Assembly: GCA_963838845.1 (NCBI GenBank)
Contig: CAWISR010000002.1
Span: forward strand, 620,001 to 684,000
Reading direction: 5' to 3'
DNA length: 64,000 nt
DNA from: CAVRXQ01 sp963838845
Lineage (GTDB): Bacteria > Actinomycetota > Acidimicrobiia > Acidimicrobiales > Bog-793
Numbering within the stretch: position 1 is the first letter of the stretch; every line of letters starts with the position of its first letter. The notes under the pieces are model-generated. The model did not search any database. It was given only the letters and a program-made list of their open reading frames with translations, and was not told the origin of the DNA. The translations under genes were made by a program, and so were the position numbers. Positions 8,285-16,692 of the stretch are shown here, piece by piece.

Positions 8285-11038
8285 TTGTGCACGGAGACGT
8301 TCACCTTCCTCTTCACCGACATCGAGGGCTCGACGGAGCTGCTGCAGCTTCTCGGACACGACGTCTACGTCACTGTCCTCGCCGAGCACCACTCCCTCAT
8401 TCGGTCCTGTCTCGCCGCGCACGACGGCAAGGAGGTCAGCACGCAAGGAGACAGCTTCTTCGCCGTGTTCACCTCGCCGAGCGCCTGTGTATCGGCCGCC
8501 GTCGAGCTGCAGCGGGCGCTTTCATCCCACCGGTGGTCAGGAGGCGAGCAAGTCCGCGTGCGGATGGGCATCCACTCGGGCGAGGCCGAAGAGACGACGA
8601 CCGGTCTCGTCGGACTCGAGGTTCATCGCGCCGCCCGGGTGGCGGCCGTCGGTCACGGTGGCCAGATCCTTTGCTCGGCAGCCGCAGCCGCCCTACTGCG
8701 CGACACCCTCCCTTCGGGCGGGTCCCTCCGCGATCTCGGTCTTCATCGTCTGAAGGATCTCGGCCGCCCAGAGCAGATCTTCCAGTTAGAAGGCGAAGGA
8801 CTCGAGGTCGATTTCCCGCCGCTGCGCTCGCTCGACAACCCGGCGCTGCCAAACAACCTGCCTGCGCAGCCGGCGAGCTTTGTCGGGCGGGATGTCGAAG
8901 TGGCCGAGGTCCGGCGTCTTGTCGAGTCCGCTCGGCTCATCACCCTCACTGGCGCCGGGGGGTCGGGCAAGACCCGGCTCGCTCTGCAGGTGGCGGCGGA
9001 ACTGCTCGACGGGTCCGGCGACGGGGTCTGGCTCGTCGAGCTCGCCTCGGTCTCAGAACAAGGTGCCGTCCCGTCGGCGATCAGCGAGGTGATCGGAATC
9101 ACGAGCCGAGCCGGTCGGCCGGTGCTCGATACCCTGGTCGACGCCCTCGAGCTCCAATACGTGCTCATCGTGCTCGACAACTGCGAGCACCTGATCGGGG
9201 CGTGCGCCGCAGTCGCCAACGCCATCTTGGCGAGGTGCCCAAGAGTCCACCTGATGGCGACGAGCCGTGAACCGCTTGGCATTGGTGGCGAGACCATCTA
9301 CCGCGTGCCTTCGCTGTCGCTGCCCAATTCCGATGACGGCGACACGTTCGTGACCGAGGGTTCCGACGCAGTCGCGCTGTTCGTTGATCGGGCGAGGGCA
9401 CAAGGCGCCGAGTGCACCCTCGACGAAGAGACGAGCCCGCTCGTCGCTTCGATCTGTCGGCGACTGGACGGGATGCCGCTCGCCATCGAGCTCGCCGCCG
9501 CCCGGTTGCGGTCGATGTCACTCGAAAGCCTCAACGACCGACTCGACCAGCGCTTTCGCCTGTTGACCGGGGGCAGCCGAAGCGCAATGCCGCGCCAACA
9601 GACGCTGCGGGCAACGGTCGAGTGGTCCTATTCGCTTCTCAACGGCCCCGAGCAGTCCCTCCTTCGTCGCCTTTCGGTGTTTGCCGAGAGCTTTGACTTG
9701 GAGGCCGCCGAGGAGGTCTGTTGCCTGCAAGACATCGAGGAGATCGACGTCGACGACTTGTTGGGGTCACTCGTCGACAAGAGCCTCGTCGTCACAGAGC
9801 CGAGCAGAGGAAGGGCCCGCTACCGGCTCCTCGAAACGATCCGACAGTTCGCAGCCGAACGCCTCGTCGAATCGGACGAGATCGAGGCGGCCGCCATCGG
9901 CGCGGCACACGCCGCGTACTACCTGTCGCTCGCCGAACTCGCCACACCGCACCTCTTCGGACCCGACCAGGGCCGGTGGTTCGCACGACTCGACGCCGAC
10001 CAGGCGAACCTCCAACGCGCGCTGGAACACGCGACGGCCGAACGCGACGGGACCGAGCGGGTGCTCCGCTTCGGCGTGGCGCTGCAGCGCTATTGGCGGG
10101 TGCGTGAGCGAAACGAGGAAGCGGTCAGGCTTCTCACGTCCGTGCTCGAACGTCCGGAAGCCCAAGTGGACCGCAAGCTGTTCGCCGCGGCCCTGACCAC
10201 CGTCGCGTTTCTCTCCAGCGATATCAGAAAGGCACTGTTGGCCGGTGAACGGGCGGTCGAGATAGCCCGCCAGCTCGATGACGACCGATTACTCATCTGG
10301 TCGCTTAGTTATCTCTGCTCGAAGTGTTACTTCGCCGGCGACCCTGAGAGAGGGTTTCCATTCGGGAAAGAGGCTGTCGAGCGCGCCAGGGTGCTCAGCG
10401 ACGAGGTCTTGTTGGCCAACAGCCTGAGGATGTCCCTCCTCTGCAGCAGCAGGATCGACGACCCAGCCCGCACCGAAGAGTTGTTCACCGAGGCCATCTC
10501 GTGCGCCGATCGCTCCGGCGATCAGTTCTGCATCGCACATATAGAGAACAATGCTGGTGTCTACGCGCTGGAGTTGGGAAACATCCCTGCTGCGCGATCA
10601 CACCTTGAAGAGGCGGTTCGAGTCAGTGATGCGATCGGGTACGTAAACCACTATCAGCCGATCCTCAACCTGGGCCGGGTGCTGTGTGAAGAGGGCGACC
10701 GCGACGGTGCTCGCTCCAGATTCCGGGATGGGTTGCGCATCAGTCGGCGAGCCGGAGACCGTTCCGGGATTGCCTCCGCGGACCTTTGGCTCGCCTGTGA
10801 CGCAGTTGACTCGGGCGACTGGCACCGGGCCACCCTGCTTCACGGTGTCGCGCAGGCATTCATGGACCAGATGGGTGCGGTGTGGCAAGGACACGAGGCG
10901 CACGACCAAGAGATCAGCATCAACGAGGTGCGCGCACACCTCGGTGATGCGGAGTTCGAACGCGCCTATGCCGAGGGCAGAAGGCTCAGTGCTGAACAGG
11001 GATTCGACTTGGCGCTCGGCAGAATGCGAGCAATCTGA
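8285..11038 (+). CDS. class III cyclase - NB-ARC-like ATPase - TPR regulator
   Basis: The 917-residue protein starts with a class III adenylate/guanylate cyclase domain (about residues 1-165): FTFLFTDIEGST supplies the first metal Asp (residue 12) and QGDSFFAVF the second (residue 56). A P-loop ATPase follows, with Walker A GAGGSGKTRLAL near residue 223 and VLIVLDNCEHL near 295. The last 450 residues are helical repeats like the TPR part of AfsR/LuxR-type regulators; no DNA-binding domain is visible. Only a TTG at 8285 can start this frame, because a stop lies at 8270-8272. It lies between two copies of the tRNA-Leu attachment repeat, so it may be island cargo. Whether it makes cAMP is not known. 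Confidence 0.85.
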   Translation: MCTETFTFLFTDIEGSTELLQLLGHDVYVTVLAEHHSLIRSCLAAHDGKEVSTQGDSFFAVFTSPSACVSAAVELQRALSSHRWSGGEQVRVRMGIHSGEAEETTTGLVGLEVHRAARVAAVGHGGQILCSAAAAALLRDTLPSGGSLRDLGLHRLKDLGRPEQIFQLEGEGLEVDFPPLRSLDNPALPNNLPAQPASFVGRDVEVAEVRRLVESARLITLTGAGGSGKTRLALQVAAELLDGSGDGVWLVELASVSEQGAVPSAISEVIGITSRAGRPVLDTLVDALELQYVLIVLDNCEHLIGACAAVANAILARCPRVHLMATSREPLGIGGETIYRVPSLSLPNSDDGDTFVTEGSDAVALFVDRARAQGAECTLDEETSPLVASICRRLDGMPLAIELAAARLRSMSLESLNDRLDQRFRLLTGGSRSAMPRQQTLRATVEWSYSLLNGPEQSLLRRLSVFAESFDLEAAEEVCCLQDIEEIDVDDLLGSLVDKSLVVTEPSRGRARYRLLETIRQFAAERLVESDEIEAAAIGAAHAAYYLSLAELATPHLFGPDQGRWFARLDADQANLQRALEHATAERDGTERVLRFGVALQRYWRVRERNEEAVRLLTSVLERPEAQVDRKLFAAALTTVAFLSSDIRKALLAGERAVEIARQLDDDRLLIWSLSYLCSKCYFAGDPERGFPFGKEAVERARVLSDEVLLANSLRMSLLCSSRIDDPARTEELFTEAISCADRSGDQFCIAHIENNAGVYALELGNIPAARSHLEEAVRVSDAIGYVNHYQPILNLGRVLCEEGDRDGARSRFRDGLRISRRAGDRSGIASADLWLACDAVDSGDWHRATLLHGVAQAFMDQMGAVWQGHEAHDQEISINEVRAHLGDAEFERAYAEGRRLSAEQGFDLALGRMRAI

Positions 11039-11146
11039 CGCATTGCGGCGGTCGTTATGGGCGATTCTCGTTAACTGCCACCTAACGCGCGTCTGGAAGG
11101 TGGCTAAGAGTGACATCGAAGTGCCGGTCGGGGGCACGTCTCGCCG

Positions 11147-12643
11147 CTACGCGGCTGGTAGCCACAGCTCGGCAACCACTAGCTCAAACCCACCGCGTGC
11201 GGAGTTGTCGCGAGTCCCCCCTCCGACACCCACATTCTGCGACTGGTTACCCAACCCAACCTCGTCGAGCCTGACGTTCAGTCTGGGAGCCCCGAAGATC
11301 ACCACCTCAAGGTGGTCCGGATGCACCTCGACCCGCTCAACCAACTCCTCGACGAGTGTCCGGCGCTCCACATCGGTCGCAGCAGACCACAGCCTGTCGA
11401 TATCGAGATCCCGCAGCGTTAAGACAAGCTCCTCGTAGCGACGAGCGATCTCGTCCTTCTCGCGCTCGACGACCTTTTCCCGGCTCGCCATGAGACGAAC
11501 AGCCTCGATGCCGTCCGCAATCTCGCGTTCTTGTTCGCCGAACAGCTCGCCACTGATCTGATCGGCGTAGTAGAGCTCGAGGAGCTTCCTTCGACGACGA
11601 TCGAGGGCTGCCAGCGCCTCCGCGGGGCGCTGGCCGTCCGAGCGCCCGCCCCGAGGGTGCGGGCGCTGCGTCCGGACCAGCTCCCTCTGAATGGCGTCCT
11701 GCAGCTCGCGATCGTGCGCCAACAGACGCAACCCGAGCAGCGCCGCACGATGCAGCCCGCGATTCGTTCGACTCGGTTGCACACACCCCCGCCCCCGATG
11801 CCAGCAGCGGTACAGCTCCCGACCCTCGCCATTTGTTCCGATCGCCATGCGCTTGGAACAGAGGCCACAAAAGACGCGACCACTGAGAAGATCCGAGCCC
11901 CGTCGCCTCCCGCGAACATGCCCCCGATTGGCAGCTGCGAACTCGGCCTCCGAAACGAGTGCCTCGTGTCGACCCGGGAACCATTCGCCGTTCAACTGGA
12001 CCTCGCCCAGGTAAACGCGCGACTGGAGGATCGAAGCGACGGTCGAATAGTTGATCCCCGTTTCCTCGGAGATATCCCGATAGCTCGAACCTTCCGCACG
12101 CAGACGAAAGATCTCCCGGACCCGCACTGCGTCGCCGTTCGCGACGAGTTCGCCATTGACGAGGTCGTAACCGGTCTTCGGGCGGTTCACCCACTTGCCC
12201 TCACGCACGGCCTGTTGCGTCCCCATGCGCACGTTCTCGGCAAGCTGTTCTCGGTAGAACTGAGCGAAGGTGCCGATGATGTTGTAGAACATCCGCCCGG
12301 TTGCAGAAGAGAGGTCGATCTTCTCGGTGAACGAGTGCAGCGCGACGTTGTGTTGACCGCAACGGTCGGCGAGGTCGATCAGGTCACCGAGGTTGCGCGA
12401 CAGCCGATCGAGACGCCAAAGCAAGACGTTCGTCACGTGGTCTGCGTCGACCATCGCCAACAGCTGTTGCAGCCCCGGCCGATTGAGGTCCTTGCCCGAC
12501 TTCCCAGGGTCGGCGATCACCATGACCTCGCCGAGGTCATGAAGCTTCGCGTACGCGCGGAGCTTCTCCGCCTGGCCTTCGATCGAGAACCCTTCCGCCG
12601 CCTGTTCTTCCGTCGACACTCGGCAGTACGCCACCGTCAGCAT
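11147..12643 (-). CDS. large serine recombinase (integrase)
   Basis: The 498-residue product has a resolvase domain starting TVAYCRVSTEEQAAEG, with the catalytic serine in CRVS, and the conserved LLWRLDRLSRN. A recombinase domain (EIFRLRAEGSSYRDISEE) and a zinc ribbon (CGLCSKRMAIG, later RCWHRGRGC) follow, then a coiled-coil stretch rich in Glu/Arg. The ATG at 12643 is chosen because GGAAGG lies about 9 bases upstream; a GTG at 12652 is possible. The tRNA-Leu-like repeat 11213-11229 is inside its 3' end and encodes GVGGGTR. It probably drives integration at tRNA-Leu. Confidence 0.92.
   Translation of the reverse strand: MLTVAYCRVSTEEQAAEGFSIEGQAEKLRAYAKLHDLGEVMVIADPGKSGKDLNRPGLQQLLAMVDADHVTNVLLWRLDRLSRNLGDLIDLADRCGQHNVALHSFTEKIDLSSATGRMFYNIIGTFAQFYREQLAENVRMGTQQAVREGKWVNRPKTGYDLVNGELVANGDAVRVREIFRLRAEGSSYRDISEETGINYSTVASILQSRVYLGEVQLNGEWFPGRHEALVSEAEFAAANRGHVRGRRRGSDLLSGRVFCGLCSKRMAIGTNGEGRELYRCWHRGRGCVQPSRTNRGLHRAALLGLRLLAHDRELQDAIQRELVRTQRPHPRGGRSDGQRPAEALAALDRRRRKLLELYYADQISGELFGEQEREIADGIEAVRLMASREKVVEREKDEIARRYEELVLTLRDLDIDRLWSAATDVERRTLVEELVERVEVHPDHLEVVIFGAPRLNVRLDEVGLGNQSQNVGVGGGTRDNSARGGFELVVAELWLPAA
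11213..11229 (+). repeat. candidate att site inside recombinase 3' end
   Basis: Exact 17-base copy of the tRNA-Leu 3' end (8092-8108), lying in the coding 3' end of the serine recombinase. Integrase genes next to their att site commonly have this layout. Confidence 0.7.
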
Positions 12644-12733
12644 CGCCGCCACCTTCCTTTGTCCCTTCAGTGCTCAGTCGCAGAGCGACCCTAATCACGA
12701 CCGACGCAACGCGTCCGTAGTCGGGCCGAGCGC

Positions 12734-13804
12734 TCACGGGAGCTGGATTCTCTTAGCTTTCTCTGTGACTCGGTCAGCGAATGACCGACCGGTCTGAGCC
12801 CCGTAGCGCTGCAGCAACGTCGGCAAGACCGCGCACGTGTCATCGATATCCGACGTTCCGAGGAGCGCAGCGAAGCTTCTGAGGTACCCAACGAGTCCCG
12901 GAGCAAGGCCCTGCAGCGTTGCGCGGTTACGTCCGGCGAGCATCCGCTCAAGACCGTGAGCGGTGTCGGCGATCCGCGCACGGCGCACCTCGTCCCACTC
13001 TGGAGCAACAGCCCACCGAGATTTCGTCGCATCAATGCCCGGTACCCGGAACGAGAGCCAGTTGCCGGTCAGGTGGACCCAGAGCGAACCCGACGCCTCG
13101 ACAACCTCTTCTGGTGTCCTGAGCCCGAACTCTCGCAACCCACCGCGGGCGATTTCGAACTCGACGCGCACCACAGCTTTGCCTCGCTCGTACCGAGAGC
13201 CCCAGATGTCCTCCCAGTAACCGGCGCGGCTATGGGCGATCTCCTCGGTCTTGTCGTAGATGCGCGCACTAAACGTCCCGCTCTTTCGCAGGCCAAACGC
13301 GAACCCGGTCCACCGCCCATCGTCTTCGTAGGTCGTGCGCGCCCTCGCTCGACAAACGAACCGGTCACGGTCGTTTCCTTCCAGATCCCAGCCATGAAAA
13401 TCCGCGTGCAGATCGACGCGACTGACGCGCAGTTCAACCGCACCGCACCGATCGACGACGACGTTCTCAAACCAACGAGCGGCCTCAAGCGCGCCGACGC
13501 CGTGGAGAAACTCAGCGCGCGGCTGGATATAGACCGCAGGAAGGTTGCCACTCGGACTCAGCCCAAGCAGCCCACATGACGGATGCCGCAGCAGATAGCG
13601 GTAGCGACGAAGACCGTGCGGCGCGACCTCAAATTGCGTACCGCCAAAGAGGAACGGCTGAGCCTCACCGGATGCCTTCGCAGCTTCCCGCCCCTCATAG
13701 AGCTGTTCGCAGAGAAGCGGTGAGAGTTCAGCCCAACCCGTCAGGTAGAGGGCGTCGATCCCCGATGCGAGTTCGACGAGCTTCGCGGTGGACTCCAGTT
13801 GCAC
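12734..13804 (-). CDS. replication initiation protein, Rep_trans-like
   Basis: The 356-residue protein carries VSRVDLHADFHGWDLEG and FSARIYDKTEEI, matching the replication initiation factor family (Rep_trans, pfam02486) of rolling-circle plasmids and integrative elements. These proteins nick one strand at an origin. GTG at 13804 is the start used here. It lies 90 bases downstream (in its own direction, upstream of the promoter) of the recombinase start and 44 bases after the small HTH gene, all three on the minus strand, so they look like one mobile-element module. A 9-base inverted repeat at 13807-13840 sits right at its start. A short copy of its IYDKTEEI segment recurs at 21233. Confidence 0.85.
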   Translation of the reverse strand: MQLESTAKLVELASGIDALYLTGWAELSPLLCEQLYEGREAAKASGEAQPFLFGGTQFEVAPHGLRRYRYLLRHPSCGLLGLSPSGNLPAVYIQPRAEFLHGVGALEAARWFENVVVDRCGAVELRVSRVDLHADFHGWDLEGNDRDRFVCRARARTTYEDDGRWTGFAFGLRKSGTFSARIYDKTEEIAHSRAGYWEDIWGSRYERGKAVVRVEFEIARGGLREFGLRTPEEVVEASGSLWVHLTGNWLSFRVPGIDATKSRWAVAPEWDEVRRARIADTAHGLERMLAGRNRATLQGLAPGLVGYLRSFAALLGTSDIDDTCAVLPTLLQRYGAQTGRSFADRVTEKAKRIQLP

Positions 13805-13806
13805 AT

Positions 13807-13840
13807 TTGCGAGTGTAAATTACATCCGTGTCACTCGCAA
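13807..13840. promoter_or_regulatory. inverted repeat in the rep upstream gap
   Basis: TTGCGAGTG (13807-13815) and CACTCGCAA (13832-13840) form a perfect 9-base inverted repeat with an AT-rich 16-base spacer. It fills the gap between the HTH gene and the rep start. It could be an operator for the HTH protein or part of an origin; the sequence alone does not decide. Confidence 0.5.
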
Positions 13841-13848
13841 GTCTGCGA

Positions 13849-14226
13849 CTACGGCTTGCGGCCCACCTTCAGACCCGACGCCGACCAGTACGCCTTCGGA
13901 TCGACCGTGACTCCTGGAAACTCGAACTCGTCGGGGTGCATCCCGGTTGCGATCCGAAACCGTTTCACCTTCCGCCAGATGGTCGCCTTGTGCATCCCGA
14001 ATCGTTCGAGCCCCTCGAAGCCGCCGTAGAGGTGCCACATCACCCAGAACCCGACCAAGTCCTCGACCATTTGGCGTGCTACCGGCTGCAGGGCAGGCTC
14101 GATGAACGGCGCGACGGACGGATAGATCGTCTTCTTCACCCCTGCGACGTAGGCCTCCCATGCTCGCTTCGCAAGCCCTTTGCCCTCCGGGGTTTCCATT
14201 GGAGCCGAACGAAAGTCTCGATCCAT
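13849..14226 (-). CDS. small HTH protein of the integrative element
   Basis: The 125-residue basic protein has LERFGMHKATIWRKVKRFR near its C-terminal third, which looks like a helix-turn-helix recognition segment, followed by a proline-rich tail ending GLKVGRKP. No exact family is recognised. It lies directly upstream of rep on the same strand, the place where pSAM2-like and IME modules often encode a small regulator or Rep accessory protein. The ATG at 14226 (MDRDFRSAPMETPEG) opens the frame; the second ATG, nine codons on, is an alternative. Confidence 0.65.
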   Translation of the reverse strand: MDRDFRSAPMETPEGKGLAKRAWEAYVAGVKKTIYPSVAPFIEPALQPVARQMVEDLVGFWVMWHLYGGFEGLERFGMHKATIWRKVKRFRIATGMHPDEFEFPGVTVDPKAYWSASGLKVGRKP

Positions 14227-14288
14227 ACTCGCATCCTAGCGAGTAGCACCTCCCGCGAGGGTGGTCAAGACCAGGGGAGTGCAACCAA

Positions 14289-14307
14289 GAGCCGGCGACG
14301 CCGGCTC
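14289..14307. other. perfect GC-rich hairpin near rep module
   Basis: GAGCCGGCG and CGCCGGCTC pair around a single A. There is no T run after it, so it is not a clear terminator. Its place 60 bases upstream of the HTH-rep pair suggests part of an origin or a regulatory structure. Confidence 0.55.
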
Positions 14308-14341
14308 ATACTCCAGGTTGCGGCAGGTACTGACCGCGCCC

Positions 14342-14382
14342 GTCAAGGCTTCCCCTACGGGCGACCGCTAGTCGGCCTTGAC
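14342..14382. other. stem-loop with GTCAAGGC/GCCTTGAC arms
   Basis: Perfect 8-base arms enclose a 25-base loop. Rolling-circle and conjugative initiators often recognise such hairpins near the rep gene. No nick site can be assigned by eye. Confidence 0.5.
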
Positions 14383-14651
14383 CGACCCTCCTTCCTCGCT
14401 ACGGTCGAGAGTCGACTCGTGCCCACTAACGGCACTTCGGGGCGAGGGCAGGTATCGCTGGGGCCGTCGCGTTCTGGGGCACTCGTCGAAGACACCAATC
14501 ATCGGATGTGACGCTCTGGGTGCCACTCACTGTCGCTACGTTCTGTTCCACTTCGCCTCAACGGAACGCCAGCTAGGCGGTCTTGTAACCGCGGCGCAAC
14601 CGCTTTCGGCGTATCTCGTCGATGAGAGCGAGGGTTCCAGGACCGAGAGTG

Positions 14652-15230
14652 ATGCGATCCTCCAAAAGTACGAATCAGCGTGTAATTGGGGTCAGGCTGG
14701 CGCTTGCCGCCGCGGCGGTGCTCTTTGCCGCCTGCGGAGGCACGGCCGGTCCGGGCGTGGCGAGCATTGGCTCAACGACGACGACCACCATCGCGCCCGG
14801 CTCGGCCAACCCATCGCCTTTCGCGGGCATCAACCAGGAGTACGACTACTCGCTGTCGTATGCCGAGTGCATGCGCACCCACGGCGTGCCGAACTTCCCC
14901 GACCCGATAAAGAGCAGCCGCGGCATGCAATTCAACTCGAAGGCCGATTCCGACTCACCGCAGTTCTCATCGGCGAACCGCACCTGTGAACACCTGCTGC
15001 CGGACAACGGAGGGATGCCGACCGCCGCCCAGACCGCAACCGAAACGACCAAGCTGTTGAAGTGGGCGCATTGCATGCGCACCCACGGTCTGCCGAACTT
15101 CGCCGATCCAAAGATCATCTCCAGCAGCAGGGCATTTGTAATCCAGCTGTCCGGGGCCAATCCGAAATCGCCCCAGTTCCAGGCCGCGCAGAAGGCGTGC
15201 GCATCGCTCAACTCGTTGGGAGGTGGCTGA
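14652..15230 (+). CDS. lipoprotein with duplicated CMRTHG motif, paralogue 1
   Basis: The 192-residue protein has a signal peptide ending in the lipobox LFAACGG, then a threonine-rich linker, then two copies of a motif: YAECMRTHGVPNFPDP and WAHCMRTHGLPNFADP. Each copy has one cysteine, and further cysteines (NRTCEHLL, QKACASL) follow each motif, so two disulfide-bonded or metal-binding halves are likely. Function is unknown; related proteins are common in soil actinobacteria near transporters. The ATG at 14652 is chosen because the signal peptide starts there and the paralogue at 20537 starts at the matching codon. Paralogues lie at 19938-20537 and 51886-52485. Confidence 0.75.
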   Translation: MRSSKSTNQRVIGVRLALAAAAVLFAACGGTAGPGVASIGSTTTTTIAPGSANPSPFAGINQEYDYSLSYAECMRTHGVPNFPDPIKSSRGMQFNSKADSDSPQFSSANRTCEHLLPDNGGMPTAAQTATETTKLLKWAHCMRTHGLPNFADPKIISSSRAFVIQLSGANPKSPQFQAAQKACASLNSLGGG

Positions 15231-15345
15231 GCTGCGATCGACAACACGCGTGGGCTTTCGCGTGTCTGTCGCCGCTCACGCGAGCAGGACCGCCCCCTAC
15301 CGCTCACCGCATGACGGGACTGCTCTGTCCCGAAATGCCTGCGCC

Positions 15346-16561
15346 CTCAACTGATCATCGCAACGACTTCTTGATAGGCGGACACTGAGCCGTCGCTCAA
15401 GGAGGTGTTCCGTGCGGAGGTTCACGGAAGCAGACAGGGCGACGATCTGGCAGATGCGCGAGGCCGGCGTGCCCGTGAAGCGGATCGCCAACCATCTCGG
15501 CAGGCAGAACTCGTCGCTCCGCAAGTTCATCGCCGACGCCGGCGGGCATCGTCCGCGCGAGCGAACGCGCTCGGAGCTCAGGCTCTCGCTCGAAGAGCGG
15601 GAGGAGATCTCCCGCGGCCTCGCTGCTGGAAGCTCGATCCGCTCGATCGCAAGAGGGATCGATCGGACGCCGTCGACGGTGTGCCGAGAGGTGAACGCCA
15701 ACGGCGGGCGGAAGAGGTATCGAGCGCTCGTCGCGGATCGTGGCGCTCGTCGACGTGCGCTTCGGCCAAAACACACGAAGCTCGCCCGCTGCCGGCGGCT
15801 CCGGGCGATAGTCGAGCGAAAGCTCGAGGCGCGCTGGTCTCCCCAGCAGATCTCGGCGTGGTTGGCTCTCTCGTATCCAAACGACCCGGAGATGCGGGTG
15901 TCGCACGAGACGATCTATCAGTCGCTGTTCGTCCAAGGCCGTGGAGCGCTGCGCAAAGAGCTGCACTCCTGTCTGCGGACCGGGCGGGCGATGAGGAGGG
16001 CGAAGGCCTACACGAAGGGCAATGTCGGCCAGGGCCAGCTCCGCAACATGGTGATGATCTCCGAGCGCCCGGCCGAGGTTTCCGACCGGGCGGTGCCCGG
16101 GCACTGGGAGGGGGACCTCATCTTCGGCAAGAAGATGACCGCCATCGGCACCTTGGTCGAGCGAAAGAGCCGCTACGTGATCTTGCTCAAACTCCCGAAC
16201 GGGATCGGGGCCGAGGCAGTCCGGAGAGCGATGACAAAGCGCATCCTCACTTTGCCCGCACAGCTTCGGCGCTCGATCACCTGGGACCAAGGCAAGGAGA
16301 TGGCCGAGCACGTCCAGTTCACCGTCGACACCGGCGTGCAGATCTACTTCTGCGACCCGAAGAGCCCGTGGCAGCGCGGCTCGAACGAGAACACAAACGG
16401 CCTCCTGCGTCAGTACCTGCCGAAGTCGTCGGACCTTTCGCAGTGCAGCCAACGAGAACTCGACGCGATCGCTCGATCACTCAACACGAGACCTCGACAG
16501 ACCCTCGGTTGGATGACACCATCTCAGGCGTTCGCCGTCGCTGTTGCGATGACCGGCTGAG
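15346..16561 (+). mobile_element. IS30-family insertion sequence
   Basis: Imperfect terminal inverted repeats bound a single transposase gene. The left end 15346-15364 and the reverse complement of the right end 16543-16561 agree at 16 of 19 bases, with the core TCATCGCAAC identical. The right repeat overlaps the transposase 3' end. A direct target repeat was not identified. Length is 1216 bases, normal for IS30 elements. Confidence 0.75.
15412..16560 (+). CDS. IS30-family transposase
   Basis: The 382-residue protein starts with GTG after a good AAGGAGG site at 15399. It has an N-terminal HTH region (SIRSIARGIDRTPSTVCREV) and a DDE catalytic core: GHWEGDLIFG with the first Asp, ITWDQGKEM with the second, and SPWQRGSNENTNGLLRQYLP with the Glu. 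All three acidic residues are present and the frame is open, so it may be active. It sits between the lipoprotein gene and a repeat cluster inside the tRNA-Leu island. Confidence 0.95.
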   Translation: MRRFTEADRATIWQMREAGVPVKRIANHLGRQNSSLRKFIADAGGHRPRERTRSELRLSLEEREEISRGLAAGSSIRSIARGIDRTPSTVCREVNANGGRKRYRALVADRGARRRALRPKHTKLARCRRLRAIVERKLEARWSPQQISAWLALSYPNDPEMRVSHETIYQSLFVQGRGALRKELHSCLRTGRAMRRAKAYTKGNVGQGQLRNMVMISERPAEVSDRAVPGHWEGDLIFGKKMTAIGTLVERKSRYVILLKLPNGIGAEAVRRAMTKRILTLPAQLRRSITWDQGKEMAEHVQFTVDTGVQIYFCDPKSPWQRGSNENTNGLLRQYLPKSSDLSQCSQRELDAIARSLNTRPRQTLGWMTPSQAFAVAVAMTG

Positions 16562-16566
16562 CCCGC

Positions 16567-16634
16567 ACCGGTTAGGGGGCTGACCTAGGAGCAGTCCGCT
16601 CATCGGAAATCGTTGGACTCGGACCGTAGCTACA
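16567..16634 (+). repeat. 67-bp repeat module A, diverged copy
   Basis: Starts ACCGGTTAGGGGGCTGACC and matches the copies at 19147, 36386 and 45259 in its first part (CCGGTTAG, GCTGACC, AGGAGC), then diverges, keeping TCGGAAATCGTTGGACTCGG. Confidence 0.5.
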
Positions 16635-16643
16635 CAGAACACT

Positions 16644-16692
16644 GCTGTTTGCGGGTGCTGTGATACAGGGAGCGCACCCGCGCCTTCGCGAG
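16644..16692 (+). repeat. 49-bp hairpin module B, copy 1
   Basis: Contains GCGGGTGC (16651-16658) and GCACCCGC (16674-16681), an 8-base stem, and ends in CTTCGCGAG. It matches 42516-42564 on the opposite strand at about 45 of 49 bases. Confidence 0.75.

Larger units (their letters stand above)
14227..14651. other. intergenic region with two stem-loops, candidate origin
   Basis: The 425-base gap between the HTH gene and the divergently read lipoprotein gene contains a perfect 19-base palindrome GAGCCGGCGACGCCGGCTC (14289-14307) and a second inverted repeat GTCAAGGC (14342-14349) / GCCTTGAC (14375-14382). A 17-base hairpin motif lies at 14419-14435. At 14586 begins a GC-rich block, GTAACCGCGGCGCAACCGCT, that also precedes the paralogous lipoprotein at 20.6 kb. 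Confidence 0.55.

Noticed and set aside
14289..14307. Perfect GC hairpin as a transcription terminator
   Set aside because: No T run follows on either strand, and the position is upstream of genes on both sides.
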